Positions 16,994-25,040 of a stretch of 64,000 nt of DNA are shown here, piece by piece (the stretch's first letter is position 1; each line of letters opens with the position of its first letter). The DNA is from a virus, in the IMG/VR virus record IMGVR_UViG_3300007523_000006, positions 1 to 64,000 of that record, one strand, 5' to 3'. A program made the translations under genes and the position numbers. The notes under the pieces are model-generated. The model searched no databases and had not been told where the DNA came from. It saw only the letters and a list, made by a program, of their open reading frames with translations.

Positions 16994-17658
16994 TGTATGA
17001 AGTATTCGTTCGTGAATCACACGGAGAGTGTCTAGGTTTAATCGTGTTGCTACCGGGTCGTGGACAGCCTGCAAAGGACATCCTGACCCGGTATCATCGC
17101 TATTCGACATTAGATCAATTCACATTGGTGGCTGTAGAGCCAGTCGATGAATGGTATCCTGCGCCAAATGGCGCAGAAGATCAAATGGAAGCGGTATGGG
17201 GGCTGAGGCTATCTGTGCCTCAGATGGATGGGTTCATTGCTGAACTTGAAGAAGAATTTGAAGTGGATAGGTCCAATGTGACCTTGAGTGGTTTTTCAGC
17301 CGGGGCTGTAATGGCAATTCAAATTGCGGCCCACACAGATAGACCATTCAACTCTGTGATTGCTCACAATGGAGCAATTCTGGCACCTGAAGAATTGCCA
17401 GAGTCAATTCATCCAACTAAATATCTTGTTCTTCACAACGAAAATGACGATTGCTTTTCATGGGAAGAACGATATTTGCCTATGAAGAATGCACTAATGG
17501 AACGAGGTTACGACTTAGAAGTGTTCGAGAACGAAGTCGGTGGTCACTATATCGCTCCAGAAGACGTTGAAGAAGTTGGCCTCTGGTTGAGAGAGCAATA
17601 TGATTTACCTATGCCGGAAAAATCAACGGACTCTTTTTCTGAAGAGTCTCCCGAATAA
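16993..17658 (+). CDS. alpha/beta-hydrolase (carboxylesterase/phospholipase type)
   Basis: 221 residues. Nucleophile elbow GFSAG with Ser102, a probable acid at Asp152/153 (ENDDCF) and His185 (GGHYI) give a full catalytic triad; the oxyanion region VLLPGRGQ (~18-25) fits the carboxylesterase/phospholipase family. The C-terminal ~15 residues are an acidic Ser-rich tail. No signal peptide. Coupled by a one-base overlap to the amidoligase, so it may remove or remodel what that enzyme makes. Its 3' end overlaps the convergent PrimPol gene by 50 bases. Confidence 0.85.
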   Translation: MYEVFVRESHGECLGLIVLLPGRGQPAKDILTRYHRYSTLDQFTLVAVEPVDEWYPAPNGAEDQMEAVWGLRLSVPQMDGFIAELEEEFEVDRSNVTLSGFSAGAVMAIQIAAHTDRPFNSVIAHNGAILAPEELPESIHPTKYLVLHNENDDCFSWEERYLPMKNALMERGYDLEVFENEVGGHYIAPEDVEEVGLWLREQYDLPMPEKSTDSFSEESPE

Positions 17659-18319
17659 CTCGGCATGATTGCCTCAAGTCGAACTCTCGACACTTGTGAC
17701 ACATCCACGACAACTTGTATTCTTGGAAGGCCCTCATTTCCAATAATAAACGCTTTTTGTGAATGAAGAATTCTTCTTTGCAACATTTGCATATCGTTTG
17801 AGTGTATCCGTCTTTGGCTTGTTTGCCAATTTTATGTTTGGAATTATGCGATTCATAATATCGCAGTAATTCATCAGGCATATTTGGCACTATGAAATTA
17901 GAGCCAACCAGCCAGCCATATTTAGAACCATCTTTGTGCATTGACGGCGGCACAACAGATTGATGTTTGTGCGCACGGAATTCCATTCCGTTAAAGACCT
18001 TGCGAGTCAAAGAGGGATCGGGATTCAAAAAAATATGATGTGTTGACTTGGAGCTACGAAACTTAGGATGAGGCGTATATTCTGTCATCTGATGCAAAAG
18101 ATCATTCGCCTCTTCTGTATCTCCTTCAACGTCTACTACACTCCCAAGCAATATACCCATTTCGTAGGCGTTTTCAATTTCAAAGTATGGACGCCATTTT
18201 TCAGCGGTCCAGTTGCCATTCCAATTTAGTCCAACAGGGGCTTTCTTTGCTTTGAAAATCGCAATGGGCTGGAACCCGGCTTGAACGTAGAGTTCAAACC
18301 ATTCTGCTTTTGTTGGCAT
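17609..18319 (-). CDS. PrimPol-type primase/polymerase domain protein
   Basis: 236 residues. The N-terminal ~150 residues resemble the bifunctional primase/polymerase domain: an acidic metal motif in GSVVDVEGD (~60-68), a His-containing THHIF and the RAHKHQSVVPPSMH region. Residues ~180-220 add two Cys pairs (CKCC and CHKC), a small zinc knuckle. The usual helicase domain is absent, so it may be a stand-alone primase or a degenerate member. It could start DNA synthesis for the phage replisome. Convergent overlap of 50 bases with the esterase gene. Confidence 0.75.
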   Translation of the reverse strand: MPTKAEWFELYVQAGFQPIAIFKAKKAPVGLNWNGNWTAEKWRPYFEIENAYEMGILLGSVVDVEGDTEEANDLLHQMTEYTPHPKFRSSKSTHHIFLNPDPSLTRKVFNGMEFRAHKHQSVVPPSMHKDGSKYGWLVGSNFIVPNMPDELLRYYESHNSKHKIGKQAKDGYTQTICKCCKEEFFIHKKRLLLEMRAFQEYKLSWMCHKCREFDLRQSCRVIRETLQKKSPLIFPA

Positions 18320-18330
18320 GTGCGTCCTGC

Positions 18331-18489
18331 TTACGAGTGAGATGGATCACGAAGATACGCTTTTGTAGCTTCAATAATATTGTCAGTGGTGAGACTTTCA
18401 ATAACAATGCCCTGACGATGCGCCCACTCTACCACCTTGAGAATATTCTTCTCATTTGATTTGTTGAGCCAGAAGTTTCGCAGTTTCAT
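18331..18489 (-). CDS. small helical protein, 52 residues
   Basis: From the inner Met at 18489 (MKLRNFWLNKSNEK...). An upstream start at 18531 would overlap the divergent epimerase start, so the shorter form is preferred. Helical, mildly basic at the N-terminus. Twelve bases from the PrimPol gene on the same strand. Function unknown. Confidence 0.5.
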   Translation of the reverse strand: MKLRNFWLNKSNEKNILKVVEWAHRQGIVIESLTTDNIIEATKAYLRDPSHS

Positions 18490-18524
18490 TTTGCACACTC
18501 TACTATTGTTAAGAGGTAAAATCA

Positions 18525-19433
18525 ATGTCAAAAACAGCCCTAGTTACTGGTGCCAGCGGGTTCGTTGGCCATCATCTTTGCAATATACTTTACAACCAAG
18601 GTTGGAAAGTTGTCGCCATAGGAACCAAAGGTGAACATAAACCTTTGTGTCATAAATTCCTCCAGTTTAACTTAGATGGTATCGCATGGGATTTAGTCCC
18701 AAAGATAGACGTTTGTTTTCATCAGGCGGCAAATAATGATACGACGGATATGGACATGGAAAATATGCTCCGGTCGAACCTGACTGCTCCGTCGAATCTA
18801 TTCTATAGTTTGGCACGAGAAAAAGGTTGCAAACAATTTGTGTATGCGTCCAGTTGTTCTGTATATGGCAACGAGGCTGTGCCATACAAAGAGAAAGAAA
18901 CACGATTAGACCCTTTGAACCCATACGCTCATTCCAAAATGTTGTTTGAGCAATTCGCTGAGAGCTTTGCCCTTGAATACAGCGTCAATCTTATTGGTCT
19001 TAGATATTCCAATGTTTATGGACCGGGAGAAAGTCACAAGGGGAAGCGATCAAGTATGATAAGCCAATTATTGCAAAAAATGCAACTAGGGGAAAGGCCA
19101 AAAATATTCAAATTAGGAGAACATTTAAGAGATTGGGTGTACATCGAAGATGTTATAAGTGCCAACATATTGGCAAGCGAATACAAATACTCAAACGTAT
19201 TCAATGTTGGTTCAGGAGAAGCCATGAGTTTCAACAACGTAGTTGCTACGTTGAATGCCGAATTGGGATCAAATCTGGAACCAGAGTATATCGACTGTCC
19301 ATTCTTAGATACCTATCAATCACACACATTGCTTGATCTAACGCACTCTAAGGCAAATTTAGGATATAACCCCGAATACGGACCAAAGGCGGGAATCAAA
19401 CGATTTGTGGAAGAAATTAGAATCGCTCCTTGA
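18525..19433 (+). CDS. NAD-dependent sugar epimerase, HldD-like
   Basis: 302 residues, full length for an extended SDR. NAD-binding VTGASGFVGHHL (7-18), active-site YASSCSVYG and Tyr-x3-Lys in NPYAHSKM. The stretch LRYSNVYGPGESHKGK and RDWVYIEDV closely follow ADP-L-glycero-D-manno-heptose 6-epimerase (HldD), though a GDP- or UDP-sugar epimerase remains possible. With the GT9-like domain at 8587 and RmlA at 31653 it points to phage control of surface or virion sugars. It ends at a bidirectional terminator. Confidence 0.85.
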   Translation: MSKTALVTGASGFVGHHLCNILYNQGWKVVAIGTKGEHKPLCHKFLQFNLDGIAWDLVPKIDVCFHQAANNDTTDMDMENMLRSNLTAPSNLFYSLAREKGCKQFVYASSCSVYGNEAVPYKEKETRLDPLNPYAHSKMLFEQFAESFALEYSVNLIGLRYSNVYGPGESHKGKRSSMISQLLQKMQLGERPKIFKLGEHLRDWVYIEDVISANILASEYKYSNVFNVGSGEAMSFNNVVATLNAELGSNLEPEYIDCPFLDTYQSHTLLDLTHSKANLGYNPEYGPKAGIKRFVEEIRIAP

Positions 19434-19607
19434 CTTCTCTTGGTCTGCCAATTGTAGAGTCTTTGTCTATCTTTTCAGAATAGCATCACATACAAAATCA
19501 ATCAAATTACAAACTTTGTATTTGCGACAGAATTCCACGACGACTAATCATAATTCAACCTAACTACAAAAAATTGTTAAATAGCGTTTTGATCCATTGA
19601 ATTAAAA

Positions 19608-19633
19608 AAAAAGTGTCATTTCTGACACTTTTT
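19608..19633. terminator. bidirectional terminator
   Basis: Perfect 11-base stem AAAAAGTGTCA / TGACACTTTTT with loop TTTC, flanked by A and T runs on both sides. It lies between the convergent genes ending at 19433 and 19652 and can serve both. The rest of the 217-base gap shows no ORF or other signal. Confidence 0.9.
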
Positions 19634-19651
19634 GACCCGTTTATATTGATG

Positions 19652-20620
19652 TTACAAATCGCCTATTCTGCTTTGGACAGGGAATCCTGCTTGTCCCGGC
19701 TCAGGACGAACAGCCTGAGTTAAGTTTTCAGTGTCAACTGGAGTGAACAAGTTTTCGCCATTGCCAGTGCTTTGATATTCAGTCCAACCATCGTTGTACT
19801 TCGTATCAGGTGAACTGCCAGTCATGCTCTTAACACTGTTCCACCATTTTTCGTCATCAGTAGCTTCTTTTTGCATTTTCTTCTTGGATGACTTCTTGGA
19901 GTTCTTCTTTGAGAACATTGGGCCAGCATCGCCCATGCCACCACCGACATCGCCGCCCTTGCCACCGAGCTTGATCTTAGACTTCAGGTCTTCACCTTCA
20001 TCGTCCCCTTCATCATCGCCCATATCTTCGTCGCTGTCGCCTTCTTCGTCCTCGACGCCCATATCCATATCTTGGTCATCTTCTTCAGCGTCTTCTTCAT
20101 CGTCGCTGTCGTCGTTATCAGACCACATTTTCTTCTTGGACTTCATCATCTTTTTCTTGGACTTCTTTTTAGAGAAGAGAACTGAGTTCAAGTCTTTCTT
20201 GCCCTCGTCGTCTCCTTCGTCGTCGCCCTCAGCGTCAATGTCATCGCCTTCTTCATCATCCATGTCTTCGTCGCCCATATCGGCACCACACTTGGACTTA
20301 GACTTCTTCTTGGACTTAGCACCACACATATTGCTGAACTTAGGCTTTTCGTCACCGTCATCAGCATCTACATCAACGTCCACATCTGGATCGTCTTTGT
20401 CGGACGAAGGCTCGACCATTTCGCCGTCGCCTGTTTCGTCATCATCATCGCCAAACATTTTCTTTTTGGCTTTCTTCTTTGCCATTTTCTTGGATTCTTC
20501 AAGGTCCATGCCGAAACCGGATGGAGCTTGAATTCCGAGGTTTGATGGGTTGGAAATACCAAGATTGAAACTCGGCAATACAGACTCATTCAGCGTCTTC
20601 CACTGTTTGTACGTTAGCAT
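19652..20620 (-). CDS. tagged protein of alternating acidic and Lys-rich blocks
   Basis: 322 residues. After the tag (MLTYKQWKTLNES, with Leu-Asn-Glu as candidate cleavage site) come Lys blocks (FSKKKSKKKM repeated with variations at four places) alternating with long Asp/Glu blocks (DDEGDDEGDD type). The C-terminal ~70 residues are more ordinary in composition. This is a disordered polyampholyte, superficially like nucleolin or histone chaperones. A head-packaged DNA- or protein-condensing role is inferred from the tag and charge; no family recognised. AAAGAGG precedes the ATG. Confidence 0.7.
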   Translation of the reverse strand: MLTYKQWKTLNESVLPSFNLGISNPSNLGIQAPSGFGMDLEESKKMAKKKAKKKMFGDDDDETGDGEMVEPSSDKDDPDVDVDVDADDGDEKPKFSNMCGAKSKKKSKSKCGADMGDEDMDDEEGDDIDAEGDDEGDDEGKKDLNSVLFSKKKSKKKMMKSKKKMWSDNDDSDDEEDAEEDDQDMDMGVEDEEGDSDEDMGDDEGDDEGEDLKSKIKLGGKGGDVGGGMGDAGPMFSKKNSKKSSKKKMQKEATDDEKWWNSVKSMTGSSPDTKYNDGWTEYQSTGNGENLFTPVDTENLTQAVRPEPGQAGFPVQSRIGDL

Positions 20621-20654
20621 AATTATTCCTCTTTCGATCTAAACGGGTTAAATC

Positions 20655-20660
20655 TATATA
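20655..20660. promoter_or_regulatory. TATATA box between divergent genes
   Basis: CTATATATG lies 41 bases before the + start at 20696 and 40 bases before the - start at 20620, so one palindromic box could serve both directions. Confidence 0.4.
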
Positions 20661-20695
20661 TGTCAGGCTCCAAATCTTTTCCAAAGGAACGGGAA

Positions 20696-21517
20696 ATGAA
20701 AAAAATACTTCTCGCCTTGGCTTTCTTCGGTGCATTAGCGTATTTGTATTGGGTTTTGACAACACCGAGAATAACGCCGGTTTATCTATCCCCCACAGAT
20801 CAAATATCTAAGCAAGAAAAGCCACAGCCAATTCATGAGATTTACGATATTATCAAAGTAATCAACGATAGAAGCTCAAAGATCAAGAGCCTTTATATTG
20901 ACGAAATGCCTATTCGTCTTCAACAAGGCAACATGACCGCCAAGGTATATGGTGAGTTAGCAATGGAAAAAGAAAAGAACTTCCGATTAAAGGTGACACA
21001 CCGATTGACCGGAAAAGAGATGGATATTGGGTCAAATAAGAGTCATTTTTGGTTCTGGTCCAAACGCATGACCCCACCCTCTCTGCACTTTGCAAAGCAT
21101 GAAGACCTTGACAAAACGATGCTGCGAACCGCCCTAAATCCATCCTGGATGATGGAATCCCTCAATATAAGTCCGGTCAACACAGAAAACATTGAAATCG
21201 CCAAATTCAAAGACTTTTGGGCAACCATTCAACCCAGAACAAGTAGTACCGGCGAAAAAGTCACAGTTGTTACGTTGATCCATCCTACTCAAAAAGTAAT
21301 TGTTGGAAGATATTTGTATAATCAAGACGGAAAATTGATCGCCAGCACTGAGTATCAGGACTTTTCCAGTGCCATTCCTCGAAAGATATTTATCATCTGG
21401 TATGAGGAAGGAATAACTTTGGATTGGGATTTATCTGGAGTACAAACAAATGTGGGCATCAATACACAATTCTGGGTGATGCCCGACATGAAAAACAAAA
21501 TAGACATGGGAAAATAG
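20696..21517 (+). CDS. membrane-anchored LolA-like secreted protein
   Basis: 273 residues from the ATG at 20696 (AAGGA eight bases upstream). Residues 1-20 form a Sec signal or anchor (MKKILLALAFFGALAYLYWVL). The mature part resembles LolA/LolB-fold beta-sheet proteins; the FRLKVTHRLTGKEMDIGSN and FWFWSKR segments recall a secreted family I know from Planctomycetota genomes, so it may be host-derived. Such folds bind lipid or acyl chains. Function in the phage is unknown. Confidence 0.6.
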   Translation: MKKILLALAFFGALAYLYWVLTTPRITPVYLSPTDQISKQEKPQPIHEIYDIIKVINDRSSKIKSLYIDEMPIRLQQGNMTAKVYGELAMEKEKNFRLKVTHRLTGKEMDIGSNKSHFWFWSKRMTPPSLHFAKHEDLDKTMLRTALNPSWMMESLNISPVNTENIEIAKFKDFWATIQPRTSSTGEKVTVVTLIHPTQKVIVGRYLYNQDGKLIASTEYQDFSSAIPRKIFIIWYEEGITLDWDLSGVQTNVGINTQFWVMPDMKNKIDMGK

Positions 21518-21751
21518 TTACTTGTTGAGTGCCTTTCTGATGGCATCTCGTCTAATCGCCTGTGTCTTGCGACGTTCGGCACTCAATCCAGCAGCATTAG
21601 TCTGCTGTGGAGGCGCTGCGGCTTGCGCACGAAGCTGAGTTGGTGTAGGACCAGCAGCTATGCCGCCTGATGTTGAACGAACAGATGTGCTAGGACGAAG
21701 AACTGGTCCGTTTCTACTTCCGCCTCTATTTTTAGTGCATCCACATGCCAT
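21518..21751 (-). CDS. small basic protein with CGC motif
   Basis: 77 residues from the ATG at 21751 (GAGGT five bases upstream). It begins MACGCTKNRGG and is rich in Arg, Ala, Thr and Pro; the C-terminal part is basic and helical (AERRKTQAIRRDAIRKAL). It shares a Cys-Gly-Cys near the N-terminus with its upstream neighbour at 21760. Possibly a metal-binding or nucleic-acid-binding peptide; no family. Confidence 0.6.
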   Translation of the reverse strand: MACGCTKNRGGSRNGPVLRPSTSVRSTSGGIAAGPTPTQLRAQAAAPPQQTNAAGLSAERRKTQAIRRDAIRKALNK

Positions 21752-21759
21752 AGTTGACC

Positions 21760-21945
21760 TCACATGAAATAACGTGTATTGGTTTTATAGATCGAGTTTT
21801 TTCTTTGATTTGTCTTTTGAATACGACTAATCAACCTTTGTTGCTGCTCGGTCAATGGTGGATTTGTTGCAAGATTAGTGCTTCCGCAACCACAACCTTT
21901 CGGTTTCTCTTCTGGTTTGTCGCTTGGTACTTGCAATTCATCCAT
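21760..21945 (-). CDS. small CGCG-containing protein
   Basis: 61 residues. GCGCGSTN sits at residues 17-24 and the C-terminus is basic with Gln-rich helices. It lies nine bases upstream of the other Cys-Gly-Cys protein on the same strand, so they look like a pair. The ribosome binding site is weak (AGAG). Function unknown. Confidence 0.5.
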   Translation of the reverse strand: MDELQVPSDKPEEKPKGCGCGSTNLATNPPLTEQQQRLISRIQKTNQRKNSIYKTNTRYFM

Positions 21946-21984
21946 ACTCTATTTATGAATGAGCAACCAAAAAGGATTTCCAAT

Positions 21985-23469
21985 ATGTTTACAGAAGACG
22001 ATGTTTTGAAGTTGATTGAAAAAGCAATCGAAGCTGCATTCAAAAAGTTTAAGGCGGGATGCTATCAGGACGCCGAAATAATACTCAATCAAACCATTAA
22101 AGTCTTTCCTACAGAAATTCACGCATTGCAATTGATGGGTCTTGTAAAACACAATCTTGGCAAATTCACAGAAGCCATCGACATCTTCAACAAAACAATA
22201 GAAATTGCTCCCAACGATCCAGAAAACTATAACAACATAGGTTTGTGTTATTCAAACAATGGAAAATACGATGCTGCAATTGAAATGCTAAAAAAGGCCA
22301 TCGAACTAAATCCAACTTGCGCCTACATGCACAGCAACCTGGGGCTTCAACACAGAAACATCAATAATCTCGATTCCGCTATCGAATGTTTCCAAAAATC
22401 ACTTTCTATCGAAGAGAGTGATTTAACCTGGGGCATGTTAGGTGGATGCTACGGGGAAAAACGTCATTTAGACGACGCTGAAAGGTGTTTCAAAAAGTCG
22501 ATTGAAATCAACCCAAACTTTGCTGGTGGCCATGTAGACTTGGCAAACGTATATCACTTAAAAGGCGAGTGGGATAAGGCTTGGGAAGAATACGAATGGC
22601 GATATGAAGTATTTGAACAACTTAAAGTATGGAAAAATCTCTATGACCCAAGCAAGACATGGAATGGCGAACCACTTGATGGCAAGACTATAATCGTTCA
22701 TGGAGAACAAGGTCACGGTGATACCATTCAGTTCTTCAGATACATCCATCATTTGAAAGCTCGTGTCATATTACACTGTTCAAATGATTTGGCTTCTATT
22801 TTTGCTGGTCATGTAGATGAGATTTACACAAATGAACCTAGTGAAACTAAAACAGAACAATTGCCAGTTCACGACTACCACTGTTCTATTTTGAGTTTGC
22901 CTTATCTTCTAAAACTGAAAGCGATACCGCCTTTCTCATTGAAGATTGACAAAAGTATAAATCTTGATGGTTACTCTAATCTAATGAAGATCGGCATTGT
23001 TTGGGCGGGAAATCCACAACATCCAAACGACGCCAATCGCTCCTGCCATCTGAAACATTTTCGTGAGATTCATGATATTCCTGGCGTTAAATTGTTTAGC
23101 TTAGTCAAGGACATACGACCTCGCATCTACCGCTTTAACGCCAATCCAATTGATCTCACCGAAGAAACTGAGGACATGAAAATTGTGGATATGGCACCAA
23201 TGATGGAAACATTCAGAGACACAGCAGAAGTCATCAATTCTCTCGATTTAGTGATTACTGTAGACACATCTGTTCTGCATCTCGCCGGATCAATGGGAAA
23301 ACCGACCTGGGCCTTATTGCCGTGGACTTGTGACTGGAGATGGGGTTCAGGAGAAGAAACAATATGGTATCCGAGCGTTCGGATATTTCGCCAACCGTCC
23401 AAAGGCGATTGGCAGTCAGTATTTTCAAACATCAAAAAAGAGATTTACAATGAACAACGATTATGTTGA
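21985..23469 (+). CDS. TPR protein fused to a GT9/GT41-like glycosyltransferase domain
   Basis: 494 residues from MFTEDDVL at 21985 (AAGGA eight bases upstream); earlier in-frame starts would cross the divergent gene. Residues ~15-220 hold five to six tetratricopeptide repeats (for example the A-x-NNIGLCY and AIE-K-E-NP pattern). Residues ~310-490 resemble the nucleotide-sugar binding half of GT-B enzymes: KIGIVWAGNP and VDTSVLHLAGSMGKPTW. This architecture matches bacterial TPR-glycosyltransferases that modify proteins. It could glycosylate virion proteins. Overlaps the next gene by 20 bases. Confidence 0.85.
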   Translation: MFTEDDVLKLIEKAIEAAFKKFKAGCYQDAEIILNQTIKVFPTEIHALQLMGLVKHNLGKFTEAIDIFNKTIEIAPNDPENYNNIGLCYSNNGKYDAAIEMLKKAIELNPTCAYMHSNLGLQHRNINNLDSAIECFQKSLSIEESDLTWGMLGGCYGEKRHLDDAERCFKKSIEINPNFAGGHVDLANVYHLKGEWDKAWEEYEWRYEVFEQLKVWKNLYDPSKTWNGEPLDGKTIIVHGEQGHGDTIQFFRYIHHLKARVILHCSNDLASIFAGHVDEIYTNEPSETKTEQLPVHDYHCSILSLPYLLKLKAIPPFSLKIDKSINLDGYSNLMKIGIVWAGNPQHPNDANRSCHLKHFREIHDIPGVKLFSLVKDIRPRIYRFNANPIDLTEETEDMKIVDMAPMMETFRDTAEVINSLDLVITVDTSVLHLAGSMGKPTWALLPWTCDWRWGSGEETIWYPSVRIFRQPSKGDWQSVFSNIKKEIYNEQRLC

Positions 23470-23722
23470 GAAGAATTTAGTTTACCAAGATCAGGTGCAA
23501 CAAATTGCAAAGCTGGTATTTCACGCCTTCTATTATGATGAAGAAGAAAAATTCAATGCTTCATCACCTGAAGTTTACGAAAAAGAAGTCATCAGTGATT
23601 TGTTACCGATGTCAGATAAGATTTTTCAATTCTTTGGAACTGCGGACGAAGCGAAGAAAGCAATTCGCTTCCTACATACAGTAAATCCAATTAAGGCCAA
23701 GGAAATATTTGATGAACTGTAA
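23450..23722 (+). CDS. small helical protein between glycosyltransferases
   Basis: 90 residues from the ATG at 23450, overlapping the TPR gene by 20 bases and the next gene by 11. Acidic, helical, no motif recognised. The tight overlaps on both sides suggest coupled expression and a partner role for one of the flanking enzymes. Confidence 0.6.
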   Translation: MNNDYVEKNLVYQDQVQQIAKLVFHAFYYDEEEKFNASSPEVYEKEVISDLLPMSDKIFQFFGTADEAKKAIRFLHTVNPIKAKEIFDEL

Positions 23723-24557
23723 AATCTTCTACAGGATTAGCAGCAATAGCCTGTCTAAGCCAAAACTGCCTGGGGCCAACAAGCTCCGTTGCTTGGACAA
23801 CTTCATTAGCGTATTTGGTCCTGAAATAAACGTCCTGGCAGACAATTGCGATCCAGATATATTGGGCGAACTTGAACGCCGTCATTTACGCACTTTGGAC
23901 ACGGATTATGGAAACGCCCAATCGTTTTTGCATACATTGTCTGAGGTTAAATATTGTTCAGACGATACAGTGGTCTATTTTGTAGAAGATGATTACCTTC
24001 ATTTGCCGACATCTCGCACACTTCTTGAAGAAGGCATTGATTCTGGAGCCGATTACGTCAGTCTGTATGACCACCCGGACAAATATGGTCCGTTATATGA
24101 TGGAGGCGAAACATCCAAGGTATTTCGCACAGCGTCATCTCATTGGAGAACTTCCATATCCACTTGCATGACATTTGCAGCAACAGCGAGCGTGCTAAAG
24201 ACGGACATGGAAACATGGCAGAAATGGTGCCAAGGTGCAAACCCCGACGATCATGGTGCCTTTTGTGATTTGAATGCCCAAGGTCGAAAATTGGCAGTAT
24301 CCATTCCGGGGGCTGAGTGTCACACAGATTTGAACTATTCGACAATCATTGGAGAGAATTGGATCGAGCCGTGGGCAATCCAGATGATGCTAAAAAATAT
24401 AGAGCAAAGCATATACAAGTCATATGATGCCGATGCTATTGATGCAATGGAAGAAATACTTCATCACCAAAGAGAGCAACATAACGACTTGTCTAAATTG
24501 GTATTGATTTCAGAAATTGAAAGTCACAGCAAAAAGAAAAAAGCGAGTAAACTGTGA
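23712..24557 (+). CDS. GT-A-type glycosyltransferase
   Basis: 281 residues from the ATG at 23712. A metal-binding acidic motif is present in VYFVEDDYLHLP (~residues 92-103), and later DPDDHGAFCDL and HTDLNY fit the acceptor side of GT-A enzymes. The C-terminus is a Lys-rich tail. The stop codon lies in the loop of a terminator hairpin. Sugar and acceptor unknown. Third gene of a coupled unit with the TPR-glycosyltransferase. Confidence 0.75.
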   Translation: MNCKIFYRISSNSLSKPKLPGANKLRCLDNFISVFGPEINVLADNCDPDILGELERRHLRTLDTDYGNAQSFLHTLSEVKYCSDDTVVYFVEDDYLHLPTSRTLLEEGIDSGADYVSLYDHPDKYGPLYDGGETSKVFRTASSHWRTSISTCMTFAATASVLKTDMETWQKWCQGANPDDHGAFCDLNAQGRKLAVSIPGAECHTDLNYSTIIGENWIEPWAIQMMLKNIEQSIYKSYDADAIDAMEEILHHQREQHNDLSKLVLISEIESHSKKKKASKL

Positions 24558-24571
24558 TGTTTACTCGCTTT
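24541..24571 (-). terminator. terminator hairpin overlapping a gene end
   Basis: Perfect 12-base stem (24541-24552 with 24559-24570), loop TGTGAT. On the minus strand it is followed by TTTTTTC, so it mainly ends transcription of the gene at 24599-24943; the plus-strand gene's stop codon is in the loop. Confidence 0.85.
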
Positions 24572-24598
24572 CAGAAGTGATTTCAACAAGCTCAGTAA

Positions 24599-24943
24599 TT
24601 ACGACTGAGTGGTTGTCGATGCAGAAGACTTGCTCTTGGCCGGAGCCTTGACAGAAGTGACCTTCTTAGAAGCGGCAGACTTCTTTGCAGCTTTCTTCAG
24701 CGTTGCGGTTGCAGGAGTCGCAGTCTTGCTGCTGTCGCTGACATCAACATCAGTGAAGCCCAGAGATTTGGCTAGATTGCGTGCAGCGCCGCTGACTGCG
24801 GACTTTGTAGGGAACTGTGTGCTACCATCACTACGACGAGCCAACTTGGTTGGCTTGAGTCCAGCGATGCTGACGGTTCCTTCATAATAATCACCAGCAT
24901 CGCTCTTGCGGCTGGCTACTCGGACAGAGAGAGTGTTGCTCAT
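24599..24943 (-). CDS. protein with histone H1-like Lys/Ala/Ser tail
   Basis: 114 residues. Residues 1-68 look like a small beta/alpha domain (DYYEGTVSIAGLKPTKLARR). The C-terminal ~40 residues are a Lys-Ala-Ser-Pro-Thr tail (KKAAKKSAASKKV) in the style of histone H1 or bacterial H1-like proteins. It probably binds DNA without sequence preference and could help condense phage DNA or remodel the host nucleoid. A TCTATACAG box lies about 37 bases upstream. Confidence 0.65.
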   Translation of the reverse strand: MSNTLSVRVASRKSDAGDYYEGTVSIAGLKPTKLARRSDGSTQFPTKSAVSGAARNLAKSLGFTDVDVSDSSKTATPATATLKKAAKKSAASKKVTSVKAPAKSKSSASTTTQS

Positions 24944-25040
24944 TCGGGTTCGTACCTTTCTTTCATGAAATAAGTCTGTATAGATTCCCAGACGTTAGGG
25001 AATTCTATATTCAACATAGTAGTCAGTCAATATCTTTCGC

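Noticed and set aside
19794-20531. 245-residue Ser/Pro-rich plus-strand ORF
   Set aside because: It is the exact antisense of the Asp/Lys-block gene; the composition is what that gene's complement must give, and there is no ribosome binding site.
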